A DNA stretch of 9,168 nucleotides from Candidatus Uhrbacteria bacterium (GCA_023246275.1 JAHFIS010000017.1:1-9168), one strand, 5' to 3'; counted from the stretch's first letter, positions 1-6,882 are shown. Made by a program: numbers and translations. The notes: generated by a model from the sequence alone, not told the origin.

Positions 1-307
1 CAGTCGGCAGACACGGCCGCTTGCCGTCGCCTGGCTGATCGAGCACCGGTTCTTCACCCGCGTCGGGATCGGGATCGACAACGTTCACTTCTGCCTCACG
101 CGGGAAGGGAAGGCGCCGATCTGCCGCGACCTCGGCATCACGCACTTCGTTGACAACCGCCTCGAGGTTCTCTCCCACCTCGCGACCGTTCCGAACCGCT
201 ACCTCATCAACGCCGACGACGAGGAAGTCTCCCGTTTCGCCGACCATCTGTCTGCCGTCACCCGCGTCGCCTCCTGGCAGGAAATCCTCGACTCGTTGCT
301 GCCCTAA
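1..307 (+). CDS. HAD-like hydrolase, C-terminal part (5' end outside window)
   Basis: The frame starting at base 2 is open from the left edge to a TAA at 305-307 and gives the last 101 residues of a protein. The stretch FCLTREGKAPICRDLGIT followed by HFVDNRLEVL looks like HAD-superfamily motif III (the Lys of GKA) and motif IV (an acidic residue in a V-D-N context, where many members have D-D). The tail after it (residues about 63-101) is less conserved and ends with a short helix-like stretch, WQEILDSLLP. HAD enzymes are cytosolic phosphatases or related phosphotransferases acting through an N-terminal Asp nucleophile. That motif lies outside the window, so activity and substrate cannot be judged. 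The Asn in place of the second Asp of motif IV is a mild oddity. The gene converges with the lipoprotein gene and is not part of the surface block. The family call is moderate; the reading frame itself is convincing. Confidence 0.6.
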   Translation, partial: SRQTRPLAVAWLIEHRFFTRVGIGIDNVHFCLTREGKAPICRDLGITHFVDNRLEVLSHLATVPNRYLINADDEEVSRFADHLSAVTRVASWQEILDSLLP

Positions 308-325
308 CCAGGCAGATTTTTATTT
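299..325 (+). terminator. Weak intrinsic terminator overlapping the stop codon
   Basis: CTGCC (299-303) pairs with GGCAG (311-315) around a 7-base loop that contains the TAA stop. It is followed directly by ATTTTTATTT (316-325). The stem is only 5 bp, but stem, loop and T-tract are correctly placed for termination of the + strand gene. Confidence 0.5.
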
Positions 326-330
326 GTAGC

Positions 331-368
331 AATTCGTTGCATATGTGTAATACGTAACGAATTCGTTA
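331..368. repeat. AT-rich intergenic stretch with nested palindromes
   Basis: TAACGAATTCGTTA (355-368) is a perfect 14-base palindrome. Its left half also pairs with AATTCGTTGC (331-340) opposite GTAACGAATT (354-363), ten pairs with one G-T. A third small hairpin, GCAA-TTCG-TTGC (329-340), overlaps the first arm. These structures lie between two convergent genes. They may help separate the transcripts or may be an operator-like site; the sequence does not decide between these. Confidence 0.4.
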
Positions 369-386
369 TTCGCAACCCCGCCGCCC

Positions 387-409
387 GATAAAAAGAGACG
401 CCGGATCTC
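387..409 (-). terminator. Weak intrinsic terminator at the end of the lipoprotein gene
   Basis: Read on the - strand, GAGA (409-406) pairs with TCTC (398-395). A further T-G pair closes a small loop, and TTTTTATC (394-387) follows. The stem begins within the TGA stop codon (410-408). It mirrors the terminator at 299-325, so the two convergent genes each end in a short stem that includes the stop codon. Confidence 0.4.
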
Positions 410-878
410 ATCCAGCGCCAGTGTCGCCCGCCGTGTCGCCGCTGTCCCAGTTGTCGCCCTGGCGTTCCAGCGTCATCGTGCCGATGTCTTCGATGTCGAG
501 GTACAGCGTCGCGCGGTTGTCCTCGAAGAGCCCCGTCACGTCGAAGTCGATTCCGTCGAATCGGACGGTGCTTTGCAGATTGTCGCCGTCGACCGTGACT
601 CCTTCCACCGTGGCATCCTCCGCCTTGAGGGTGATGATGAGGCCGTACGCGCGAACCGTCATCCATCCCCGGAACGAGACGAACGCCCACAGATCGGACT
701 CATGCTCGTAGAACCGGATCGCGAACGTCGAGTCCGCGTCCCGAACCCGAACGCCCTTTGCCGGTTCTCCCTCGGCGGGATACCCGATGTACGTCCCGTC
801 GACGAGGTTGATCGTCACCCCGCCCTTCGCGTGGGACCCGCCGCCCGAGTCGCACGCAACCAACAGTAGAATCAGCAT
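408..878 (-). CDS. Small putative lipoprotein, function unknown
   Basis: The product has 156 residues. The N-terminus is MLILLLVAC, and L-V-A-C at residues 6-9 fits a lipobox with Cys9 as the lipidated residue. The signal peptide is unusually short and has no Lys or Arg ahead of the hydrophobic run, which weakens the call. A Gly/Ser linker (DSGGGSHAKGG) follows, then about 120 residues rich in beta-prone alternating segments such as VRAYGLIITLKAEDATVEGV and TLYLDIEDIGTMTLE. The C-terminus is a low-complexity acidic tail, DSGDTAGDTGAG. The start is well supported: GGGAGGT at 890-884 lies 5 bases before the ATG. I recognise no domain family. A likely location is outside the membrane, anchored by lipid. 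The gene has its own candidate promoter just beyond the strong terminator at 938-970, so it is probably transcribed apart from the surface block. Confidence 0.7.
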   Translation of the reverse strand: MLILLLVACDSGGGSHAKGGVTINLVDGTYIGYPAEGEPAKGVRVRDADSTFAIRFYEHESDLWAFVSFRGWMTVRAYGLIITLKAEDATVEGVTVDGDNLQSTVRFDGIDFDVTGLFEDNRATLYLDIEDIGTMTLERQGDNWDSGDTAGDTGAG

Positions 879-883
879 GAAGC

Positions 884-890
884 ACCTCCC
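884..890 (-). promoter_or_regulatory. Strong Shine-Dalgarno for the lipoprotein gene
   Basis: GGGAGGT on the - strand lies 5 bases upstream of the ATG at 878-876. It is the clearest ribosome binding site in the window and fixes this start, even though the resulting signal peptide is short. Confidence 0.75.
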
Positions 891-916
891 ATATGTGTGA
901 TGCCTCCCCTGGGTCC

Positions 917-945
917 ACTATAGCACCATTGGCAAAATGCAAAAG
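917..945 (-). promoter_or_regulatory. Candidate promoter for the lipoprotein gene
   Basis: On the - strand, TATAGT (922-917) differs from the -10 consensus at one position. Upstream lie TTGCAT (14-base spacer) and TTTTGC (16-base spacer), both poor -35 matches. It sits immediately downstream of the strong terminator ending the DUF11-like gene, where a new promoter would be expected. The -10 is credible; the -35 is not certain. Confidence 0.4.
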
Positions 946-970
946 GCCGCGGGAATCTCCCTGCGGCCTT
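938..970 (-). terminator. Strong intrinsic terminator ending the surface-protein operon
   Basis: On the - strand, AAGGCCGC (970-963 region) pairs with GCGGCCTT. Inside it, after one bulged A, GGGA pairs with TCCC around a GAT loop, giving an 11-12 bp GC-rich stem. The sequence TTTTGCATTTT follows. It begins about 20 bases after the TAG stop of the DUF11-like gene. This is the best terminator in the window and marks the end of the transcription unit. Confidence 0.85.
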
Positions 971-990
971 CGTGCCTTCGGCCTTCAATC

Positions 991-2832
991 CTACTTCGCC
1001 ACGACTCCCTTGCCGGCCGCCAGCTTGTCTTCCGGCAATTCGGTCGTCAGGATGTCGATCCCGTTCGAGACCTGGTCCTTCGTGAACGTGTCCGTGCCCT
1101 CGACGGCGATCGCGTTCGTGAGCTTGTAGAAGCTTCCCGCGTCCTTTTCCTCCGGGGTGACGGCGACGTCGAACGTCGCCTCGGCTCCCGGGAGGCTCGT
1201 CGGGAATTTGTCGATGAGCCATGTGACGACGCGGGTGGTCTGGTCGAAGGTGACCGTGCCGACGTCCGCGTGCGTCTTTTCCGTCCACGCCACCTTCGGC
1301 GGGAGGTTCGTCGTCATCCGCACGTTCTCGAGCGGGTGGAACGAGTTTGCCACGCGCCAGACGATCCGGTACGTGGTGACCTCCCCGACCTTCGGGGGAA
1401 GGGGGCCGGTGCCGACGGGGATGGAATCGGCGGTGAAGTATTCGGCGTGGGCGCTCGAGCGGAAGTCGGAATTGATCCTGACGCTCATCGGCGTCGCCGA
1501 GATGACGTGCGCGCCGGAGATCGACCCGATCTGCTCGAGCGACGCCGAGAGGGCGAGCGTGATGACGCTCGACAGGCCCGGGACCCTGAGGTCGCTCACG
1601 ATCGGGAGCGTCAGGTCGATGGTGCCGTTCGCGCTCGGGGAGAACTCGGCGAACTCTTTTCTCGCCGTCGCGTTCCAGGTGATCGTTCCCCCGTCGTTCG
1701 TTCCGCCTCCCAGGTCGGCCTTTGCCCAGTCGACGGTTGGGGCGGTGCCGTCTCCGGAAAGCGCGAGGGAGAAGGACAGGTTCTTGATCGTCTCGTTCCC
1801 GTTGTTGGCGTAGTCGATGGAGACGCGCAGCGGGTCGCCCGGGTTCGCGGTCTGGTCGGACGCGCTTCCGTTCACGATCAGGTGGAACGAGATCGCGCCG
1901 CCGATCACCTCGCTCGCGGCTCCCGCCTCGGCCTGCTTAAACTCGACGTTGTCGGAGTTGAGGAACGATGCTCGCGCCTTCACGGCCTGCGTTCCCGAGA
2001 CGGAAGAGCTGAATTTTCCGACGATCGTGACCGCCTTCAGCTCGGCCGGGGCGATCGCGTCGAACGTCCAGGACGTCGCGTTCGGCTCGGCCGGGGCCGG
2101 GTCCGCGTGTGTCATCGTGAATCCTTCCGGCAGCGTCGCGCCGACCAGGACCTTCGTCGCGGGCAGCAGTCCGGAGTTCTGGACGTTGACGACGTACGTC
2201 ACGTCGTCTCCCGGAAGCGCCTTGTCCGGACCGGTCGCGGTCAGGCTGAGCGTGGACGCGGCGATCGCGACCTTCGCGGTGGAAATGTCCTGAAAGTCGG
2301 AGGAGAAGTTCGCGGGCTTGTAGGTGTAGAGCGCCTGGATCGTCTGCGAGCTCGGAACCTCGGAGCGGAAGTAACCGCCGATCCGTATCGCGCCGTCCGA
2401 TCCGTTTGAGAGGGAACCGAGCGTCCAGGTCTGCGCGGTCGCGTCGGTCGGCGCCGGGATCTCAGACGTTGCCGTGAAGTCCGGCGGGATGGTGAGCTTC
2501 ATCTGGAGCGAGGCGACGGGAGCGTTTCCGGTGTTCTCGTAGCGGAAGGTGTAGAACGCCTCCTCGCCCGCCTTCACGTCGTTCGGGACGTCGACGCTCG
2601 TCGTCAGCGGCCGGCTCGGCAGCACTCCGCCGCGGCTCCAGACGATAAATCCGCCCCACGCCAGGCCGCTGACCACGACGAGGAACAGGATCGAGCGAAC
2701 GAGAAATCGCGTCAGCCGCGACCCCTTCCGCTGGTCGAGCTTGGTGAGGTCCGGCATCTCGCCGTCGTGCCCCGCGTAGATGGAACGCAGCTCCGCCTTG
2801 ATTTCCGAATCGGTTTTGCGTTTCATAGTCAC
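991..2832 (-). CDS. Membrane-anchored protein with DUF11-like repeats
   Basis: The longest frame starts at ATG 2850 (619 residues). I prefer GTG at 2832 (613 residues): GAGGAAGGG at 2848-2840 sits 7 bases before it, while nothing SD-like precedes the ATG at 2850. ATG 2826 is a further option. Numbering below uses the longer form. Residues 1-48 are charged and probably cytoplasmic, residues 50-71 form one membrane segment (SILFLVVVSGLAWGGFIVW), and the remainder is probably outside. It contains about four similar beta-sandwich units (roughly 81-200, 205-320, 322-445 and 480-590). Each has a DUF11-type signature: a Gly-rich start such as PGDDVTYVVNVQNSG, an N-x-G turn, then an LPPxx or IPPDF strand and a TWTLG-like segment. 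DUF11 repeats are common in bacterial surface proteins. Here they could form a stalk or scaffold. The gene is last in its operon, 29 bases after the DUF4012 gene. No catalytic motif is visible. Confidence 0.8.
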   Translation of the reverse strand: MTMKRKTDSEIKAELRSIYAGHDGEMPDLTKLDQRKGSRLTRFLVRSILFLVVVSGLAWGGFIVWSRGGVLPSRPLTTSVDVPNDVKAGEEAFYTFRYENTGNAPVASLQMKLTIPPDFTATSEIPAPTDATAQTWTLGSLSNGSDGAIRIGGYFRSEVPSSQTIQALYTYKPANFSSDFQDISTAKVAIAASTLSLTATGPDKALPGDDVTYVVNVQNSGLLPATKVLVGATLPEGFTMTHADPAPAEPNATSWTFDAIAPAELKAVTIVGKFSSSVSGTQAVKARASFLNSDNVEFKQAEAGAASEVIGGAISFHLIVNGSASDQTANPGDPLRVSIDYANNGNETIKNLSFSLALSGDGTAPTVDWAKADLGGGTNDGGTITWNATARKEFAEFSPSANGTIDLTLPIVSDLRVPGLSSVITLALSASLEQIGSISGAHVISATPMSVRINSDFRSSAHAEYFTADSIPVGTGPLPPKVGEVTTYRIVWRVANSFHPLENVRMTTNLPPKVAWTEKTHADVGTVTFDQTTRVVTWLIDKFPTSLPGAEATFDVAVTPEEKDAGSFYKLTNAIAVEGTDTFTKDQVSNGIDILTTELPEDKLAAGKGVVAK

Positions 2833-2839
2833 GGTGTTT

Positions 2840-2862
2840 CCCTTCCTCATAGGGAGGAGGGG
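2840..2862 (-). promoter_or_regulatory. Hairpin covering the ribosome binding site of the DUF11-like gene
   Basis: On the - strand, CCCCTCCTC (2862-2854) can pair with GAGGAAGGG (2848-2840), nine positions with one C-A mismatch, around a CCTAT loop. The right arm is the only Shine-Dalgarno candidate for the downstream gene. The upstream DUF4012 gene stops at 2882-2880, 17 bases before the hairpin. A terminating ribosome could open the stem and couple translation of the two proteins. The pairing is seen in the sequence; the coupling is inferred. Confidence 0.5.
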
Positions 2863-2879
2863 TCAGGGGTGGTCGAAAT

Positions 2880-5696
2880 TTATTGGATGGGCTCGAACAG
2901 GGCCCCGATGAACGCGTCCGCCGCGTTGCCGAAGGTGGCGCTCGTCAGGTCCTGCGAGGCCCAGGCGGTCTTGAGCGTGGACGGGACGCGGACGCGGACG
3001 TTCGTGGCGCGGTCCGCGACGCCGGACTGCTTCTGGAGGGTGAGCGAGTAGGAATCGGTCGTCGGCATGCCGATGGCGCGCAGGGCCGCGGCGCCGAGCG
3101 AGTCGTCCTGCTTCGCGATGAGCGAGAAGGGGAGGCGGTACGAGAAGGTGAACGTCGACGACGTTCCCGGCTTGGTCTGGACCCAGTTGCCGAACACCGT
3201 CTTGCCGAACTCGTCGTAGATCGCCGTCTTGCTTGCCGAGTCCTGCCGAAGCGATTCCATGGGATACAGCAGGTCGTCGTCGATCTGCCATTCGGCCGGG
3301 GCCGCCGCGAACAGGGACGGGTCCGGAATGGTAAATCCCCCGGAGGAGAGAAGCGTTGCGCCCTGCGGGACGTAGAGTCGGACGTAGTCGACGTTGTTCG
3401 CGCCGGAGAACTCGTCGGTCGGGGATCCGTTGTGGGTCCGGGTGACCGTGACGGTGTCGATGATCCCGCCGTCCGGACCGATGGCAACGTCCAGCGTGGA
3501 GGTCTCGGAGATCACGCCGTCGGTCTTTCCTCCGCCCAGGTTCGTGTCGACGAGCATCAGGTAGTCGCCGGCGACCTGCCGGATCTCCCCGCCCCAGCCG
3601 AGGTCGCGCACCTTGCGTTCCAACGCGCCGTCCGTGAAGTACACCTGCACGTCGCGGCTTCGGAGCCCGGCGTCCACGCGGTCGATCACCGCGAAGAAGT
3701 CCTGGGAACTTCCGTTCATGACGCGGTCGATGAGCTTCGGCGCGAGGTCGCCGATGAACGCCTTCGGCTTGTTTTCCGTCTTGTCGTACTCGGTCTCGAC
3801 GATCTTTTGCGTCTCGGAGAGGAAGTTTTCGGAGTCGATCGTGCGGCCGTATTCCGGCATGTCGATCGGGCCGAGAAGGCCGAGGAAATCCTGGACGTAG
3901 GTGGCGTTCACCGCGATGACGCCGTCCACGGTTCCGCCGCCCGCGTCGCCGAAGAACTGCATGATCTGGCGCGCCGTCGCCGGGAAGTCGGGAAACCAGT
4001 TCGCGTCCTGGAATTCCCAGCGGGCGTTCAAAAGCGACAGCGGTTCCGGGGCCACGAGGTTGGTCTTCAGCGATCCCTGCAGGTCGTACGTCCCGCCGCC
4101 CGGAACGTCCATCTTCGTCATCGTCCCGTTGTCCATCTGCAGCTCGGCGAACGATCCCATGAACCCGCCGGTGGCGCGGATCTCCGTGTTGTTCTGAAAG
4201 ACGACGAGGTAGCGCTTCGATCCGCTTCCGCCGAGGATCGTTCCGGCCATGTCGGCGAACGAGAGGAACTCGTCGACGGTGGCGACCAGCTTCGGGAGTT
4301 TGTCCGCGAGCTGGGCGAAGGTGGCGCGCTGCGCATCGGGAACGTCGTTCGCGTCGACGGCCGCGACGAGCGCGGCGGCGTTCCTCAGCTCCGGCTGGGC
4401 GGAGGAAACGTAGGTGGTGAGAATCTTCAGGCGCGACGTCGGCGTCGGGCTCAGCTCTCCCTGCGCCGCGAGCACGCCTTGCGCGATGCGCTCGCCGGCC
4501 GAGGAAAGGGACTGCCCCGCGGAGATGAGCGCGGTTCCGGTGCGGTACGTCTTGCCCGTGGCCGGGATCGCGGAGAGCAAAAGGGAAGTGGCGGCGCCGA
4601 GGTCGTTCACCGACTGCTTGGCGCGGGAAAATGCGCTTCCGGCCTTGTCGAACGAGGTCGAGGCGGCGCTGGCGTCGCGCACGAGCACAGCGTCGGCCCC
4701 GGCGCGGAGCTGCGAAAGCGCGGTCTGCGACGCGTTCTCGAGGCCGGACTTCGTCGTCTTCAGGTTCGAGACGAAGTGCATCGCGTGAATGGGGAGGACG
4801 AACAGGAACGACGCGAGCACGAACCCGCCGATGGCCCGCGGCCACTGGGCGGGAAGGAACTGGAAGCTGGGAAGCGCCCACGCGACGCGTTCCTCGGGAG
4901 CTCGATCCTCGATCGCCTCGGCGAAGGAAGTGTCGATTTCAACGGCTTCGACGACGGCAGGTTCCTCGACCGTCGCGTTCACCGTGACCGTCTCGTCGCC
5001 CGCCGTCAGCACGATCCCGTCCGTGACCGTCCCTGCGTTCGCCGCGACCAGCGTCTCCTTGGCGAAGGAGGGCGTGAAGTCGATCGAGATCACGTCCGGC
5101 TCCTCCTCAAGGTCCGCCTCGTCCGCCTCCGGCATCTCGAAGTAGGCGGCGAAGTTCTCCGGGGCCTTCGGAGGGACGAACGGGGCGGCGACGAACTGCG
5201 AGCGAAGCGCGGCTGGGTGGTCGATCTCGATGAGGGCGTCGAGCTTCTCCTCGGCGACGCGCTCGGTCGAATCCTTTACTACCAACGCTAAGCGTTGGTA
5301 GTTAGTCGCGTCCTCCGCGACCTGCGAGAGAATGTCCTCGCGTCGGAGCACGAGGTCGCCGACCGGGTTCATCTTTTCCGCGTCCGCGAGGGAAATGAGG
5401 AACTTCTCCGGAAGCAGGAGATTCGGTGCGGCCACGGCATGGTCGTTCGAGAGGAAGTCGGACGGCTGCGGGAGGTGCGCGTTGAGGTGGACGATGTACG
5501 GCGACAGGTCGTGCGCCGCGGCGATGCGGACGGACGGCTTGGACATCCGGACGTTCTCGGCCAGGATCCCGTGGAACCGAAGCTCGCTCGGAACCGAGCG
5601 GTCCAGCAGGTACGTGACGGTCCGCGCGGCCTTGCGGCGGCGGAGCGTTTCCTGGAGGCGCTTCCTATTCAGTTTCGCGGTGAGAGACGTTCCCAT
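2880..5696 (-). CDS. DUF4012-domain membrane protein with long cytoplasmic N-terminus
   Basis: The product has 938 residues. Residues 1-285 precede the membrane segment and are unrecognised. They begin very basic (RKRLQETLRRRKAAR), contain an in-frame palindromic insert NYQRLALVV at 132-140, and end in an acidic, Glu/Ala/Val-rich stretch (about 188-270). One membrane segment lies at about 288-309 (AIGGFVLASFLFVLPIHAM). Residues 310-485 are Ala/Ser/Leu-rich and helix-prone. The DUF4012 signature follows: VVFQNNTEIRATGGFMGSF at about 498-516, then FPATARQIMQFF (571-582), DGVIAVN and LLGPIDMPEYG (607-617). The N-in, C-out topology is inferred from charge. DUF4012 proteins are widespread in Patescibacteria and actinobacteria and often lie near polysaccharide genes; their biochemical role is unknown to me. 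The ATG overlaps the end of the upstream glycosyltransferase gene by 32 bases and lacks a clear Shine-Dalgarno, which suggests coupled translation. The family is normally shorter because most members lack such a large N-terminal region. Confidence 0.85.
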   Translation of the reverse strand: MGTSLTAKLNRKRLQETLRRRKAARTVTYLLDRSVPSELRFHGILAENVRMSKPSVRIAAAHDLSPYIVHLNAHLPQPSDFLSNDHAVAAPNLLLPEKFLISLADAEKMNPVGDLVLRREDILSQVAEDATNYQRLALVVKDSTERVAEEKLDALIEIDHPAALRSQFVAAPFVPPKAPENFAAYFEMPEADEADLEEEPDVISIDFTPSFAKETLVAANAGTVTDGIVLTAGDETVTVNATVEEPAVVEAVEIDTSFAEAIEDRAPEERVAWALPSFQFLPAQWPRAIGGFVLASFLFVLPIHAMHFVSNLKTTKSGLENASQTALSQLRAGADAVLVRDASAASTSFDKAGSAFSRAKQSVNDLGAATSLLLSAIPATGKTYRTGTALISAGQSLSSAGERIAQGVLAAQGELSPTPTSRLKILTTYVSSAQPELRNAAALVAAVDANDVPDAQRATFAQLADKLPKLVATVDEFLSFADMAGTILGGSGSKRYLVVFQNNTEIRATGGFMGSFAELQMDNGTMTKMDVPGGGTYDLQGSLKTNLVAPEPLSLLNARWEFQDANWFPDFPATARQIMQFFGDAGGGTVDGVIAVNATYVQDFLGLLGPIDMPEYGRTIDSENFLSETQKIVETEYDKTENKPKAFIGDLAPKLIDRVMNGSSQDFFAVIDRVDAGLRSRDVQVYFTDGALERKVRDLGWGGEIRQVAGDYLMLVDTNLGGGKTDGVISETSTLDVAIGPDGGIIDTVTVTRTHNGSPTDEFSGANNVDYVRLYVPQGATLLSSGGFTIPDPSLFAAAPAEWQIDDDLLYPMESLRQDSASKTAIYDEFGKTVFGNWVQTKPGTSSTFTFSYRLPFSLIAKQDDSLGAAALRAIGMPTTDSYSLTLQKQSGVADRATNVRVRVPSTLKTAWASQDLTSATFGNAADAFIGALFEPIQ
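5278..5302. repeat. Palindromic mini-element, copy 1 (inside DUF4012 gene)
   Basis: ACTACCAACGCT and its exact reverse complement AGCGTTGGTAGT flank a single central base. The flanks do not extend the palindrome. On the coding strand it is read in frame as NYQRLALVV (residues 132-140). The same core recurs at 7904-7928 and 7978-8002. Confidence 0.9.
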
Positions 5697-6804
5697 AGAG
5701 GTTCAGGATCGACCGGGCCATTGCGGCCCAGGAATATTTTTTGACTTGCTCGCGGCCTTCCGCGACGAGCTCGGCGCGGAGACGTTCGTCCGAGTACCCG
5801 CGTTCCATCGCGGCGGCCATCGCCTCGACGTCGTCGGGAGGGAAGTAGAGCGCCGCGTCCCCGAGAATCTCGGGCAGGCACGTCGCGTTCGACGAGACCA
5901 CCGGGATTCCCACCGACATTGCCTCCAGCGGAGGAAGGCCGAACCCCTCGGACTTCGAGGGAAAGACGTAGAGCTTCGCGCCGCGGTACAGCTCCGCGAG
6001 CTCGGCGTCCGTCGGGTTCATGACGAAGCGGACGGGGTTGGGATCAGGTCTTGAATCGTGAATTATCGTTCGCAATCGCCGGTAGAATACGTCGTCGCGA
6101 CCGGCGAGGACGAGTTCGACGCCTGGATGCGACTTGGAAAACATCGCGAACGCGTCGAGCAGGGAATCGAGGTTCTTGTGCGGATACGCGTTTCCGACGT
6201 AGAGGAGGTAGGGAGTGACGGAGTCGTGGAGTGACGGAGTCGTGGAGAGGCTCGGGAGTTCCGTGAGGCCCTCGTAGACGACCTCGACCTTCGACGACGG
6301 AATCCCCGGAAAAAAATTCCCAACCGACGACTTCGTGTACCGCGACACCGCGACGATCCGCTTCGATGCGACGATCGCGTGGCGAAGCGAGATCCGGTAC
6401 CCAAGGCGCTTGAGCCAGTGGACGAGCGGTCCGCGCGTCGTGGTCTTCGACGAGACCGGCTGCTCGAGCAGGATCAGGTCGTGGATGGTGACGACAAATG
6501 GTGTTCGGCAAAGAAGGGGAACGTTCCAATGTGGAAAATGAATCAGGTCGAGGTCTTCTCTGGCGATGAGAAACGGCATCACGATCTGTTCCTTCGCGGT
6601 GTACCAATGCGCGTCCGCGAGACGCTTTTCGAAGTTCGGATTCGTGATCACGCACGTATCGAAGTTTTCCCGCTTGAGGAACAAAACGTAGCGGTTCTCA
6701 AGGTCCTGTTTCTGCAGCTCGCCGACCAGCTGCTCCACATACCGCCCAAGTCCGCCACCCCCCACCGCCGGGCCAAACATCCGTGCGTCGATTCCGATCT
6801 TCAT
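5665..6804 (-). CDS. GT4-family glycosyltransferase
   Basis: The product has 379 residues, normal for a GT-B fold retaining glycosyltransferase of family GT4. The N-terminal domain starts MKIGIDARMF with a glycine-rich loop GGGGLGRYVEQLV (15-27) and includes TIHDL (106-110). The C-terminal nucleotide-sugar domain has YVGNAYPHKNL (202-212), LVLAGRDD, and the E-x7-E motif EGFGLPPLE (Glu286 and Glu294). These resemble the mannosyltransferase B-like subgroup, but donor and acceptor cannot be read from sequence. The enzyme probably acts at the cytosolic face of the membrane. Residues 187-197 are encoded by a 16-base tandem repeat lying exactly between the two domains. No Shine-Dalgarno precedes the ATG; a promoter ends 6 bases before it, so the mRNA may be leaderless. 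The 3' end overlaps the DUF4012 gene by 32 bases. It is the first gene of the unit running through DUF4012 and the DUF11-like protein. Confidence 0.9.
   Translation of the reverse strand: MKIGIDARMFGPAVGGGGLGRYVEQLVGELQKQDLENRYVLFLKRENFDTCVITNPNFEKRLADAHWYTAKEQIVMPFLIAREDLDLIHFPHWNVPLLCRTPFVVTIHDLILLEQPVSSKTTTRGPLVHWLKRLGYRISLRHAIVASKRIVAVSRYTKSSVGNFFPGIPSSKVEVVYEGLTELPSLSTTPSLHDSVTPYLLYVGNAYPHKNLDSLLDAFAMFSKSHPGVELVLAGRDDVFYRRLRTIIHDSRPDPNPVRFVMNPTDAELAELYRGAKLYVFPSKSEGFGLPPLEAMSVGIPVVSSNATCLPEILGDAALYFPPDDVEAMAAAMERGYSDERLRAELVAEGREQVKKYSWAAMARSILNLYGNVSHRETE
6214..6245. repeat. Tandem 16-base repeat (2 units) inside a GT4 gene
   Basis: AGTGACGGAGTCGTGG occurs at 6214-6229 and again at 6230-6245. 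Each unit is itself two 8-base half-units of the type AGTsryGG. On the coding strand it gives STTPSLHDSVTP at the boundary between the two glycosyltransferase domains. A related tract occurs at 8154-8193, sharing GGAGTCGTGGAGTGAC. Confidence 0.85.
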
Positions 6805-6810
6805 GCGTGT

Positions 6811-6839
6811 ATTTTAGCAGAAAAAAAGAGGGTTGTCCC
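6811..6839 (-). promoter_or_regulatory. Candidate sigma70-type promoter, probably leaderless
   Basis: On the - strand, GGGACA (6839-6834) is a -35 with the GACA part of the consensus. A 17-base spacer containing a T-tract follows, then TAAAAT (6816-6811) as the -10. The ATG of the GT4 gene begins 6 bases after the -10, so transcription would start at or next to the A of the start codon. There is no room for a Shine-Dalgarno. It lies just downstream of the terminator at 6853-6882. Confidence 0.65.
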
Positions 6840-6843
6840 TAGG

Positions 6844-6852
6844 TTATCCACA
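6844..6852 (+). promoter_or_regulatory. Perfect DnaA-box sequence
   Basis: TTATCCACA matches the classical DnaA-box consensus exactly. Weaker relatives, AGATCCACA at 6859-6867 and its mirror in the adjacent palindrome, lie within 40 bases. It sits just upstream of the candidate promoter at 6811-6839. No dnaA or dnaN gene and no extended AT-rich region is visible, so a replication origin is unlikely. A regulatory role or coincidence are the realistic readings. Confidence 0.35.
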
Positions 6853-6882
6853 TAACAAAGATCCACAAATGATTTGTGGATC
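6853..6882 (-). terminator. Intrinsic terminator after the second GT4 gene
   Basis: On the - strand, GATCCACAAAT (6882-6872) and ATTTGTGGATC (6870-6860) form a perfect 11-bp palindrome around one base, followed by TTTGTTA (6859-6853). It starts immediately after the TAG stop at 6885-6883. The stem is AT-rich near the loop and the T-tract is interrupted by G, so strength is uncertain. Its position between a stop and a new promoter supports a terminator. Confidence 0.6.

Noticed and set aside
937..2409. Long open frame on the + strand opposite the DUF11-like gene
   Set aside because: It is rich in Arg, Asp, Gly and Val in the low-complexity style of GC-rich antisense frames. The - strand protein has a clear membrane segment and repeat domains.
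2863..4881. Second long - strand frame overlapping the DUF4012 gene
   Set aside because: It is Arg/Pro/His-rich, typical of an out-of-frame reading of GC-rich coding DNA. It has no family features.
2883..5291. Open frame of 802 codons on the + strand opposite the DUF4012 gene
   Set aside because: It has antisense-type composition with no domain or hydrophobic pattern, while the opposite strand encodes a recognisable DUF4012 signature.
6844..6882. Replication origin
   Set aside because: There is one exact DnaA box only, with no cluster, no AT-rich unwinding region of length and no replication genes nearby.
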